Origin: Coemansia sp. RSA 1804
Lineage: Eukaryota > Kickxellomycota > Kickxellomycetes > Kickxellales > Kickxellaceae
Direction of reading: 5' to 3'
Length of the DNA stretch: 30,549 bases
Assembly: GCA_027578815.1 (NCBI GenBank)
Contig: JANBTH010000151.1
Location: 1 to 30,549, forward strand
Under the pieces are notes generated by a model. It searched no databases. It worked only from the letters and a program-made list of their open reading frames with translations, and was not told the DNA's origin. Made by a program: the position numbers and the translations under genes. Below are positions 18,049 through 25,901 of this stretch, piece after piece (positions within the stretch are counted from its first letter, which is position 1; each line of letters starts with the position of its first letter).

Positions 18049-18054
18049 AATAAA
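18049..18054 (+). terminator. Poly(A) signal AATAAA behind the b5 reductase
   Basis: AATAAA about 180 nt after the b5 reductase stop, repeated at 18063-18068, in the 203-bp gap shared with the convergent CRAL-TRIO gene. Confidence 0.4.
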
Positions 18055-18071
18055 TGAAAGAAAATAAACGT

Positions 18072-19511
18072 CTAATTCTTGTCTTGAGGTAGCAACAGAC
18101 ATCCCTCGCTATCCACAAGCCCTAGACGCCTGTAGATGTTGCATGATCTTGTGTACTTGCTAAGCTCAAGTTCCGCTTGGCATAGCTTTGCCCCAGCAGT
18201 GTCACGCTCGACAGTATAAGGGTTTGTTGGATTGGTGATAACATCGGGCCCAGCAGACTCAATGTGCTTGCACCACGCCTGTGTTGCGACTTCCAGATCG
18301 CCAATATTCTTCCGCCAAACATCCTCTGCATTTCTTCTGCCATCTAAATCAAACATCAGCATGTTCTCATCTTCCTTTGGCTGCACAAAGTCTGTTGCAA
18401 ACGTGTTCTTGCCACCCAGCTCGACAGGGAGTTGGTCGTCATCTACAAACCGCCGGACCTCGTCTGCTGTCTTGACAAATATGATGCGTGCGCTGAGATT
18501 CACATCCAGGAATGGACGGATTAGGCCCCAAAAGTTTGAAAAGAGCCAGCTGTCAACTAGCAGAATCATAACGCCCGATGCTTCCGCGTAGTACTTGATT
18601 CCCAGGAGAACCATGAAATACACCATCGAGAACGGCGTGTTGTCCATGCAAAACCCAGTAAAGTCGTAGATCATTGTGATGCGCATGTGCTTGCGAGTTA
18701 CCATTTGCATTGCCTCGAATTTGCTGACTAGATATCGCTTCATCACGAATGCCTCGTTGGCCCGTGGCATGATGCGCTTTACTCGCACATACAGAAGAGG
18801 GTTTCCAAGACGGTCCCGGCCAACAAGCCGTGCCATCCCAAGTCGGAGCTCGTCGTACCCAATTCCAATTTCGCCTTCAAAGTTGACTTGATCAATTGCC
18901 TCGGATGCACGCCATTCGACGATACCCTTTGTCAATGCAAATGCCTTTTCAACGTCCCAGCCGGTTGCTCGCAAATACCTGTGCAACAGAATATCCGGCT
19001 GCTGCTTGATAGACACCATGCTCCAAAACGTGTCATAGAGGTTTCTGGTCTCGATGTTTGGACTCTTAAATGACGGAAAAAATGCCTTTGGGATTAACTC
19101 AACATGGTGCCCAGCGACTCGGTCAACATACTGCTGGACTGTTTCATTGACATGTCTGTCGAGTGCCTGCTTTTCTCTACTCGGAGACTCTTTCTTGGAA
19201 CGGATGTTGAATCTGCGAATGCCTGCTTCTCCTTTGGTAAACTTCCAAGCCCTGCGTGTGACTTCCTCAGGCTCCTCGTCACTCAGCCCCTCGTGAGTAT
19301 CCAATTTGGACCAGTCGTGGTCTATCTTCTGCAAAAGCTCACCATTCACGTGGATTGTCTTCTCTTGATTGTCTTTGTAGTATTCCAGAAGCATGGACCA
19401 GAGTTTGGCCACCTTTCGCTGCTCCTGAGCTGTGAAATATCCCGGACAACCGCCAGTGTCTTTCACTTTTGTTTCATACTCGCGAATCAAAGATTCCTGC
19501 GATATAGTCAT
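18072..19511 (-). CDS. CRAL-TRIO/Sec14-domain lipid-transfer protein (CSR1-like)
   Basis: 479-residue Sec14-superfamily protein, expected to bind and exchange phospholipids between membranes. An N-terminal ~150-residue helical, charged part precedes the CRAL-TRIO-N helices (DILLHRYLRATGWDVEKAF, ~173-191, with the typical LLRFLRA-WDVEKA pattern). The lipid-binding fold follows at ~220-390: NPLLYVRVKRIM, MIYDFTGFCMDN, FLDVNLSARIIFVKTADEV, then LPVELGGKN. The extended N-terminus and length recall yeast CSR1/SFH2-type proteins rather than Sec14 itself. A ~90-residue tail follows the domain. First in-frame ATG used. It is convergent with the b5 reductase. Lipid specificity cannot be read from the sequence. 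Confidence 0.9.
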   Translation of the reverse strand: MTISQESLIREYETKVKDTGGCPGYFTAQEQRKVAKLWSMLLEYYKDNQEKTIHVNGELLQKIDHDWSKLDTHEGLSDEEPEEVTRRAWKFTKGEAGIRRFNIRSKKESPSREKQALDRHVNETVQQYVDRVAGHHVELIPKAFFPSFKSPNIETRNLYDTFWSMVSIKQQPDILLHRYLRATGWDVEKAFALTKGIVEWRASEAIDQVNFEGEIGIGYDELRLGMARLVGRDRLGNPLLYVRVKRIMPRANEAFVMKRYLVSKFEAMQMVTRKHMRITMIYDFTGFCMDNTPFSMVYFMVLLGIKYYAEASGVMILLVDSWLFSNFWGLIRPFLDVNLSARIIFVKTADEVRRFVDDDQLPVELGGKNTFATDFVQPKEDENMLMFDLDGRRNAEDVWRKNIGDLEVATQAWCKHIESAGPDVITNPTNPYTVERDTAGAKLCQAELELSKYTRSCNIYRRLGLVDSEGCLLLPQDKN

Positions 19512-19946
19512 TTCCAGAGTATTTTAGAAATAAATTAATATAATTAAACAAGGCTTTTGACAGACTATAGAATTATTTTCTTGATGATAGAACGGAAGAG
19601 AAATAACTTGGTCAGATTTAGGTTCTTGAAAAGAGATGTTGTTAGATACAATTGCCGCTATCAATTGAAATGACTTGTCTAGCATATTTCAAGCACTAAG
19701 AATAAAAAAGAGTAATGGCAAAAGTAACAATTTATAAATATTTACTACAGCCAAATAATTGCTTGATGGCTCAAACGCAGTCATTCTACATATTCCTAGA
19801 CAGTATATTCGGAGTGATAACCAGGGTTGTATGTTCACTCTTTGGCAGCTCTTAGAATATGCAATGTAACGCTGCTCTCTCAAAACACAACACCTGAATA
19901 TTAAAATTGCGAGTAACTTATGTATTTAGTCGTAACGGAATAAAAA
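19512..19946. other. AT-rich intergenic stretch
   Basis: 435 bp upstream of the CRAL-TRIO gene and downstream of the RUS-family gene (both minus). A short minus ORF (19689-19883) looks random. No RNA gene or repeat noticed. Confidence 0.4.
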
Positions 19947-21704
19947 TCACTGCTGAGCAGCAGTAGCAGAAATGGTCTCTACTTCGACATGTTGAGATCT
20001 TTTAGAGAAATGCATGGTAGTAACATCCCAACCTTGCTGGACTACCGAGTCGCAGAACATGTCGGCCGTACATTCAACAAACTGTTGTGCTTTGCTCTCA
20101 AGATCATAATTAGCTGCTGGATCTGCTCCTTGCAATCCTGAACAAGCTGCACATGTGGAAAATAGTTCTTGCAGTACTATAGCATGGTAGAACCCAAGAA
20201 GGGTATCCATGTTGCCTGCACGCCTATCGAACCAGAGATAGAGATTGCCATTGCTTACAGCGTTTGCAGTCGACTGGGGAAGATAGCCAATATAATAGTA
20301 CTTTTTCCTTAGCCCGCTTGCTGTTGGCTTGAATGCGTTACTAATCATGTGCGAAATACATTCTTGGGCATCCTTGGAATTCCGATGCCAGCGCAAATCA
20401 CGGTCCAGCCGATCGATTTGGCGCGAAACAACTATTCCTGGTCGCAAACCGCATGGTTCAACGTGGCTGGATTTCCGCATAAACCTCTCCATCGTTGAAA
20501 CCTGGCGTGGAGTCTTCAAAAGCGCAGCATTGAAAACCAAATTGCCGTCGGTATTGTGCACAATGGCATCTTTAAGCATAAGCTGTGCACGCTCTACATT
20601 TAGTGTAGGCGTAATCGCGTAAAGCAGCGACTTGTAGTTTCCCCACAGGCTTGCAATGCTGATGGGAACAAATCCGAGGATCAGCGTGTACACGGAGATG
20701 TCCATTGTTGCCCCGATCAACACACCAAATGCTGTGCCAATGAGCCCCGCTGCTGTTGACTGCGACCCATGCTTGGCAGTCAGGTCACCTAGATTCTCTT
20801 TAAGACAGAATGTTTTGTTTATCGATGCCTTTGTTGCCGACATGGCCAACCACGATATGTTTTTTCCAATGTTTGCCACCGACCCAATCACCAGGAACAT
20901 GTGCGGGAAAAGCGGTGTCAGCATCTCCAGCCACGTTGCTGTCTGAAGCCAAACACCCGACCAAAAACGCAGATGTTTTGGATCGCTGTCAAACTTTTGG
21001 CCAACCATTGTTGCGTAAACCACCCCGCCAAGCTGACCAAACCCATCCTTGATAACCCAGTTGATTGCTGCTGACAGCGGAAGTGCCCCAGAGCCCAGCC
21101 CCATTGCGTAGAGCATGGCCTGTGTCGCCAGTACTCCCGAGGCTGACCCAAGCACGTTATGCACAAACTGCCACTTTGCGTAACTAAGGTACTCTGGCGT
21201 CACCGTGTTTTTGTAATCGGCTGGCAAAAAGGCACGCGTTCCAGTCACTGCAAGATGTCTAGTATAGGCTGAAATAGTCATTCTACTTGCCTTACCAGCG
21301 CCAATACCCATCCGTTTAGAAGTATGTTTCTTATTCTGATAGCGAGAAACAGAAATTGTTGGCCTTGGCAATTGAGGTCGCTGGTGGTCGTTCTGTTCTG
21401 CATGCTTTGGTGGCACCATCGTTACTGTCGAGACTAGCCGTCCTTGGCGGATCGCAAAGCTGTTGGTGCCATGTCGCTGATCCAGCCTGTGGATACTGTG
21501 ATAGTGTTTGCTCTGTTCCTGCCACTGCGACCCTTGCTGCTTTGTATCTGGCTTTGTGCTGTAATAGCAGGCAAGTGCTAGTGCATTCATGGAGTGCGTT
21601 GCAGTCGTTGGTTTTGCTGTTGCCACTGCATGATTTCTTATCATTTGTAGCCTAGCAGCAAATATCAAGCTGCGTTTCTGAAGTCCCAAAGTTCTAAAAT
21701 ACAT
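19947..21704 (-). CDS. RUS (DUF647, ROOT UVB SENSITIVE/C16orf58) family protein, probably mitochondrial
   Basis: 585-residue protein. The central region (~159-390) matches the DUF647/RUS family: FLPADYKNTVTPEYLSYAKW, then several hydrophobic helices including GALPLSAAINWVIKDGFGQLGG, FDSDPKHLRFWSGVW and AVLIG/ASLWGNYKSL-type stretches near PISIASLWGNYKSL. A C-terminal soluble part follows (YYYIGYLPQS..). The ATG at 21704 is the first ATG; the start MYFRTLGLQKRSLIFAARL is rich in Arg/Lys with no acidic residue, which suggests a mitochondrial presequence. RUS proteins in plants act in UVB/auxin and vitamin B6-related responses; the biochemical function is unknown. It shares a divergent promoter with the RNF10-like gene. 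Family call is strong, location is inference. Confidence 0.88.
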   Translation of the reverse strand: MYFRTLGLQKRSLIFAARLQMIRNHAVATAKPTTATHSMNALALACYYSTKPDTKQQGSQWQEQSKHYHSIHRLDQRHGTNSFAIRQGRLVSTVTMVPPKHAEQNDHQRPQLPRPTISVSRYQNKKHTSKRMGIGAGKASRMTISAYTRHLAVTGTRAFLPADYKNTVTPEYLSYAKWQFVHNVLGSASGVLATQAMLYAMGLGSGALPLSAAINWVIKDGFGQLGGVVYATMVGQKFDSDPKHLRFWSGVWLQTATWLEMLTPLFPHMFLVIGSVANIGKNISWLAMSATKASINKTFCLKENLGDLTAKHGSQSTAAGLIGTAFGVLIGATMDISVYTLILGFVPISIASLWGNYKSLLYAITPTLNVERAQLMLKDAIVHNTDGNLVFNAALLKTPRQVSTMERFMRKSSHVEPCGLRPGIVVSRQIDRLDRDLRWHRNSKDAQECISHMISNAFKPTASGLRKKYYYIGYLPQSTANAVSNGNLYLWFDRRAGNMDTLLGFYHAIVLQELFSTCAACSGLQGADPAANYDLESKAQQFVECTADMFCDSVVQQGWDVTTMHFSKRSQHVEVETISATAAQQ

Positions 21705-22234
21705 TGGAATTATATTCCTTATGAAAAGTACAAATAAAAATATTAACAATTAAATCGCAGCGTGAGAAAGGCAAGGAACACCCAGTTGTTTTCAGAAAAC
21801 GTGCCTGTGGTTTCTGCTGATCAGCGAGAACCACTTATCGTCCAGAGGATTAGGCCGCATTTTTCAATCATTGGGCTTAAAGGGATGTAAAAGAACACGA
21901 TGATGATTGAAGCAAAAAATTTATTTTCTCTTTTGTAGACCTCAAATTCATATATTTTTCTCTTTGCTCTACATTGGATGGTAGAGCACAGCTTTGACAA
22001 GGTTCATTGCAAAGTCATTTTACGTAGGTCAATCCTCTTTATCTTTAGCAAACCGTCATAGAAATTCAACACTAGGTTTCTCTTTGGTGAAAGAGGCGAA
22101 TTCTTTACACTCGGTTCTTCATTCATTCTTTTATATCTTTTGCAATAGACTCGTATCCTTGTAAATTGTACTTTTATATTTTTCTTTCCTTGTTTTTGTA
22201 ATTACTATCATTTCGTTTTATATCTTTCATCACT
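21705..22234. promoter_or_regulatory. Divergent promoter between the RUS-family and RNF10-like genes
   Basis: 530 bp between divergent starts. The half near the RNF10-like gene is T-rich on its coding strand. An imperfect hairpin occurs at 21807-21834 (GTGGTT..AACCAC, around palindromic CTGATCAG). No gene or RNA is supported. Confidence 0.45.
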
Positions 22235-25200
22235 ATGTCGAATACGAACGTAGCCCAGCAGACCGCTTCTGCTGCCTCTGCGCAGGCTGTGGGCTGCGTA
22301 GAAGACGTAGCACAGTTAATCAGCCACGCCCGATCTTGCATACTTCTTGTTGCTCCAGAGGTTTCAAGACAGCTAGGGCTAAGCGATATCATGGATGACC
22401 CAGCAGTCAAGGCTGCTCTTGATGCCGATCCCAGCTTGTTGAACAAAACCACGGCTTCTGACGATGCGGATAATGAAAGAGCCACGGAAAAGGGTCTTTT
22501 TGGTTCAATCTCAAGGTTTATTGGGGAAATTGCCACTGTGCCAAAGTCCGCGCTTCAGGATCTTATTTTGTATTTTGCATCCAGCAACAAACTTACTCGT
22601 CTGTATACGGATGATGTCCACACGGCCTTTTTTCAACCTGGTGCAGACATCGGCAGGGAGTTGTGTGCCGAGATTGAGCTGCGCTCGATCTGTATTCATG
22701 GACGTGCTTTAGATGTTGTTTGTAAGAGATGTACTTCGAAGAACAAATTCTCACAGGCGATGCTGTTCAAGACAATGAATGAGCAATATGTCTCCTGCTC
22801 TGTCTGCAATGCACATGGCTTGATGGCTGGATGTTCCAATAGCGAAGATGGTGCATTTGTTCCGGAACTTCTAAATACAAAGGCGAACGAGGATCGTGCA
22901 ATGATAATGGCCGAAGCTGATGCCGCTGCACGCGTTGATCTATTGCTTATCTTTGGAAACGCCGATAATGCCTCGAATGAATTTCTGTCTATAGCACTGG
23001 GAGTAGCACGCACCTCAGCGCAGACAATCATTGTATCTGAAGCTGATACCACATTCCTGGATTCTGTTGCGCTGCAGAATCCTCCAATTTTTTGTCGATC
23101 CACTACTGATGCCGTCGTAGATGGCTGGATTTCACGACTGACAAACAACACACACGAGAAATACTTGGATGTATCAATAGCGGATCCTGATTCCCATGTT
23201 GACAGCCTAGACACTGAGCTTATTACAGGCGTTACTGACATTACATTGGTTGAGTCAAGTAGCCCTACCGAAAGCAGTGATGATAGATTTCACATTCATC
23301 AATCTCCGGTGTTTTCAAACACAGGTACAAGTTACTCAAAGAAGAACAGCCAGAGCCGCAGAAAGAAGCAAAAGGGTAAGGCTCGCGAAAAGACAAATTT
23401 CAACCATTTGCTCAACTTTACACTTCCCCCAAGACTACCACCGCCGCCTACATCGATGGTGCGGCCTCGTCGACGGGTTGCAAATGTCTATATCAGCGAG
23501 CGTCAAGCGCAGATAAATAGATCGACGTTTATCAACGCCAATTTTCGATTTGTGCTGAAACCACAGTACTGGCAGAACTTTAAACCAGTTACGGTTCGGC
23601 CGGACTTGCAGTTAAAGTGGGAGTGGATTGAGCGTGTTATTATGCCTGTCGCAGGTAAACCGATCAGCTGTCCGATCTGTTTATCTCCACCTGTAGCTGC
23701 CAGAGTCACAGAATGTGGACACGTATTCTGTTATCCGTGTATTCTACGGTTTTTGTCTTACGCCAGCCAAGAGGAGAAACACAACAAAAAATGCCCTGTC
23801 TGCTGGAGCGTGATCACAAGCGACGACCTGTTTCCGGTTTATTTTTGGAGAACACAGTATCTTACTGGGATGTCGAAAAATGCGATTGCTTCACGGCCTG
23901 GCGGTGTGCATGTTACAAAGAAAATTGGTGCCGGGTCACACATTACCATGCGCTTGATGAAGCGGTTGCGTGGAACGACCATATGTCTGCCTCGATCAAC
24001 TTCGTCGCACATCTACTCCCAAGATGCAATTGACTGTGCAAGGGCCATAGAATCCGCATCCAAGCAAAGAAACACGAAGAGCGAGTTGGGATTCAAAATC
24101 TTCCATTGTCCTTGGACATTTACCAAGGATGCACTTCCATTTTCAAAGTTTGTTCTTGCCGACCGAGAGTACTGCATTGATGAGTACAAGCGAGAGATTG
24201 CGGAACTTCAATGTTTCAAAGCCGATTCTACAACTGATTTGGATTCACAACTGTTTGCAGAGTCGGCCATTTTGGGCGTTGATTACATGATAGAGGATGC
24301 AGAGAGTCGCAACGCTCATGACATTGCGATTGAGAATAATGCGAGGAAGGAGCAAGGCTTGATATCTGGTAACAAAAGCGGCAACAGCATGTCTGAGTCC
24401 GAGTTAGACCCAACGACTCCGCCCGATACCAGTGCTGCTAACCAGAACAGCCAGCATCACCAGCAAGAGGCGAGCGAGGATGACTTTGTTTATTTCTATC
24501 AAGCTGACGATGGCCAACATATCTATATGCACCCGCTTTCAATACGTGTACTTTCTTACGAGCATGGCGGCTACACGGATATGCCTGATGTTCTTGAAGT
24601 GAATATTAGACACTCGATGGAATCCACGATTACAGACGAGGTGCGCCAGCAGTTCAAGATGCTGAATCATCTTCCGCTCCGGTGCGATGTTTTGTTTGTC
24701 GAGCCTGAGCTTAAAGACCTTGTCTCACGTAAAAGCATAGACAAGTTCCGCCCACAGCTTGCTCATCGTGACAAGCACCATGCTGCCCGTGCGAGACAGT
24801 CGGCGCTTGATGATGCCCGGTCAGAGTTTCTAGCAGCAGCAGCAGCGCAGGCTATGGAATTTTCTGAATATGGTGCTGCCATTAGCGAAAATGTTCAATC
24901 TGCCCCAGATGAATCGAGCTTCCCCACACTTAATGAGACTAGTTTAGAGACTGGTCAACCAGCCCCGAAGAAGCAGCACCAACAACAGCAGCAAAGAAAG
25001 AGCTTGTGGCCACGAGATCCGCTTCCTTCATCCTCACCATATCCAAACACGACATTGTATAATGATATCTGGGAAGAGTTTGAACGTGCAGCAGATGCCA
25101 CTCGCTACAAAAGCAACAATCATGATGACGAAGGCGACCACTTTGATCACGATGATCCGGAGGACTTTGTCATCAGTCCTAGATTGACGGATGGCCATTC

Positions 25201-25273
25201 GACAGCAAAAAAGAACCGCAAGAAAAAGGTGAAGCTAGTACTTTCAGGTGCTAGTGCACACAGACGCCGCTGA
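22235..25273 (+). CDS. RNF10-like RING E3 ligase with an N-terminal degenerate sirtuin-like domain
   Basis: 1012 residues in one open exon. The C-terminal ~630 residues resemble RNF10 (yeast Mag2), a RING ubiquitin ligase implicated in ubiquitination of stalled 40S ribosomes. They contain the region FNHLLNFTLPPR, the C3HC4 RING starting CPICLSPPVAARVTECGHVFCYPCI and ending KKCPVCW (~478-523), and a long tail ending in basic KKNRKKKVKLV. Residues ~26-275 look like a sirtuin. AQLISHARSCILLVAPEVS with GLSDI occupies the place of the TGAGIS and GIPDF elements. RLYTDDVH (122-129) resembles RLYTQNID, and IHG has the conserved His155. CxxC pairs sit at C163/C166 and C188/C191, and VDLLLIFGNADN at 234-245. 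NAD-binding glycines and the NID motif are lost, so deacylase activity is unlikely. The fusion is seen directly; the sirtuin homology is inference from motif order. Confidence 0.88.
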   Translation: MSNTNVAQQTASAASAQAVGCVEDVAQLISHARSCILLVAPEVSRQLGLSDIMDDPAVKAALDADPSLLNKTTASDDADNERATEKGLFGSISRFIGEIATVPKSALQDLILYFASSNKLTRLYTDDVHTAFFQPGADIGRELCAEIELRSICIHGRALDVVCKRCTSKNKFSQAMLFKTMNEQYVSCSVCNAHGLMAGCSNSEDGAFVPELLNTKANEDRAMIMAEADAAARVDLLLIFGNADNASNEFLSIALGVARTSAQTIIVSEADTTFLDSVALQNPPIFCRSTTDAVVDGWISRLTNNTHEKYLDVSIADPDSHVDSLDTELITGVTDITLVESSSPTESSDDRFHIHQSPVFSNTGTSYSKKNSQSRRKKQKGKAREKTNFNHLLNFTLPPRLPPPPTSMVRPRRRVANVYISERQAQINRSTFINANFRFVLKPQYWQNFKPVTVRPDLQLKWEWIERVIMPVAGKPISCPICLSPPVAARVTECGHVFCYPCILRFLSYASQEEKHNKKCPVCWSVITSDDLFPVYFWRTQYLTGMSKNAIASRPGGVHVTKKIGAGSHITMRLMKRLRGTTICLPRSTSSHIYSQDAIDCARAIESASKQRNTKSELGFKIFHCPWTFTKDALPFSKFVLADREYCIDEYKREIAELQCFKADSTTDLDSQLFAESAILGVDYMIEDAESRNAHDIAIENNARKEQGLISGNKSGNSMSESELDPTTPPDTSAANQNSQHHQQEASEDDFVYFYQADDGQHIYMHPLSIRVLSYEHGGYTDMPDVLEVNIRHSMESTITDEVRQQFKMLNHLPLRCDVLFVEPELKDLVSRKSIDKFRPQLAHRDKHHAARARQSALDDARSEFLAAAAAQAMEFSEYGAAISENVQSAPDESSFPTLNETSLETGQPAPKKQHQQQQQRKSLWPRDPLPSSSPYPNTTLYNDIWEEFERAADATRYKSNNHDDEGDHFDHDDPEDFVISPRLTDGHSTAKKNRKKKVKLVLSGASAHRRR

Positions 25274-25286
25274 CCATCCTATAGTC

Positions 25287-25304
25287 CCAAGAATTTCCTT
25301 GGAC
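25287..25304. repeat. 18-bp direct repeat, copy 1
   Basis: CCAAGAATTTCCTTGGAC, identical to a copy at 25715-25732. It starts 13 nt past the RNF10-like stop codon. With copy 2 it brackets a 410-bp segment that begins exactly at the 5S rRNA 5' end. Confidence 0.9.
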
Positions 25305-25347
25305 GGGAGAGAAAATAGATTTATTGAAGGATCTAATCCGACTAAGA

Positions 25348-25353
25348 AATAAA
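25348..25353 (+). terminator. Poly(A) signal AATAAA for the RNF10-like gene
   Basis: AATAAA about 75 nt after the stop; if the bracketed segment is an insertion, this signal came with it. Confidence 0.4.
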
Positions 25354-25588
25354 CAGAGAAATCGTAATCAAAGTGGAGAAGATAAATCGCCAATTGCCCT
25401 TCATGGGTTCTATCATCCGACCTATCGTCCTGTCGCTCAAAGGACATGGAATAGCTAGAATTTAACATCCAGCCCGGGTCCGGTAGTAGCTACAAATAAG
25501 TAGGCAAAGGTTGTCAGACCCGGCCAACGGGTCGGTTGAAGAGTGCCCTATTTGTGGCAAAGTTGGAGTGTTTGTCTTATTTTTTTTT

Positions 25589-25595
25589 AAAAAAA
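25589..25595 (-). terminator. RNA polymerase III T-run of the 5S gene
   Basis: A run of T on the minus strand directly after the 5S 3' end (including the last T, eight in a row), the standard Pol III stop. Confidence 0.85.
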
Positions 25596-25714
25596 AGATG
25601 GTACACCTGGTATTCTCATGTAGTTCCCTACGATAATACTAACCAGGCCGTAACGGGCTTAACTTTGCAGATTGAGACGGGATGCAGTGCGTAACCGTTC
25701 GTATGGCCCCATCT
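25596..25714 (-). rRNA. 5S ribosomal RNA gene
   Basis: 119 nt on the minus strand matching 5S rRNA throughout. The ends AGATGG and CCATCT pair as helix I. In order it has GGCCATAC near the 5' end, CATCCCGTC, AAGTTAAGC (box A region), GGCCTGGTTAGTA (loop E/intermediate element side), and GAGAATACCAGGTGT (box C region) near the 3' end. A T-run terminator follows. All internal promoter elements for TFIIIA/Pol III appear intact, so it is probably functional. It lies alone between two protein genes, as is common for dispersed fungal 5S genes. Its 5' end abuts an 18-bp direct repeat. No TATA element is evident just upstream. Confidence 0.96.
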
Positions 25715-25732
25715 CCAAGAATTTCCTTGGAC
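25715..25732. repeat. 18-bp direct repeat, copy 2 (abuts the 5S 5' end)
   Basis: Identical in sequence and orientation to copy 1. It occupies positions -1 to -18 relative to the 5S start. This fits a target-site duplication flanking an inserted segment, or a reused upstream element. Confidence 0.9.
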
Positions 25733-25901
25733 CGAGGTGTTATGATGCTGACCCATTATGTATGCTGATCGTTGCATTTCCTGACTAGTAGATTTTTTTT
25801 GTGATGCTAGAGGCCTACAAACCGATATTTGTCTTGTTTTTATAGTACTTTGTTGAAGTAAATAGCAATTATTCGTAGTCTTCAAAGCATTTATTTACTA
25901 A

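Larger units (their letters stand above)
25274..25595. other. RNF10-like 3' region and tail of the 5S-containing segment
   Basis: 322 bp between the RNF10-like stop and the 3' end of the 5S rRNA gene. It holds one copy of the 18-bp repeat, an AATAAA, and a GC-rich hairpin at 25517-25533 (GACCCG, 5-nt loop, CGGGTC). No coding frame is convincing. Confidence 0.5.

Noticed and set aside
21890..21960. ATGATGA resembling a snoRNA C box in the RNF10-like promoter
   Set aside because: No D box (CTGA) at the right distance and no terminal stem.
25244..25468. 74-codon minus ORF across the RNF10-like 3' end
   Set aside because: Runs antisense into the RNF10-like coding end, with no recognisable content.
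25541..25590. CPICGKVG zinc-knuckle-like peptide on the plus strand
   Set aside because: Only a few codons long before a poly-Phe/Lys run, next to the 5S terminator; not enough to call a retroelement remnant.
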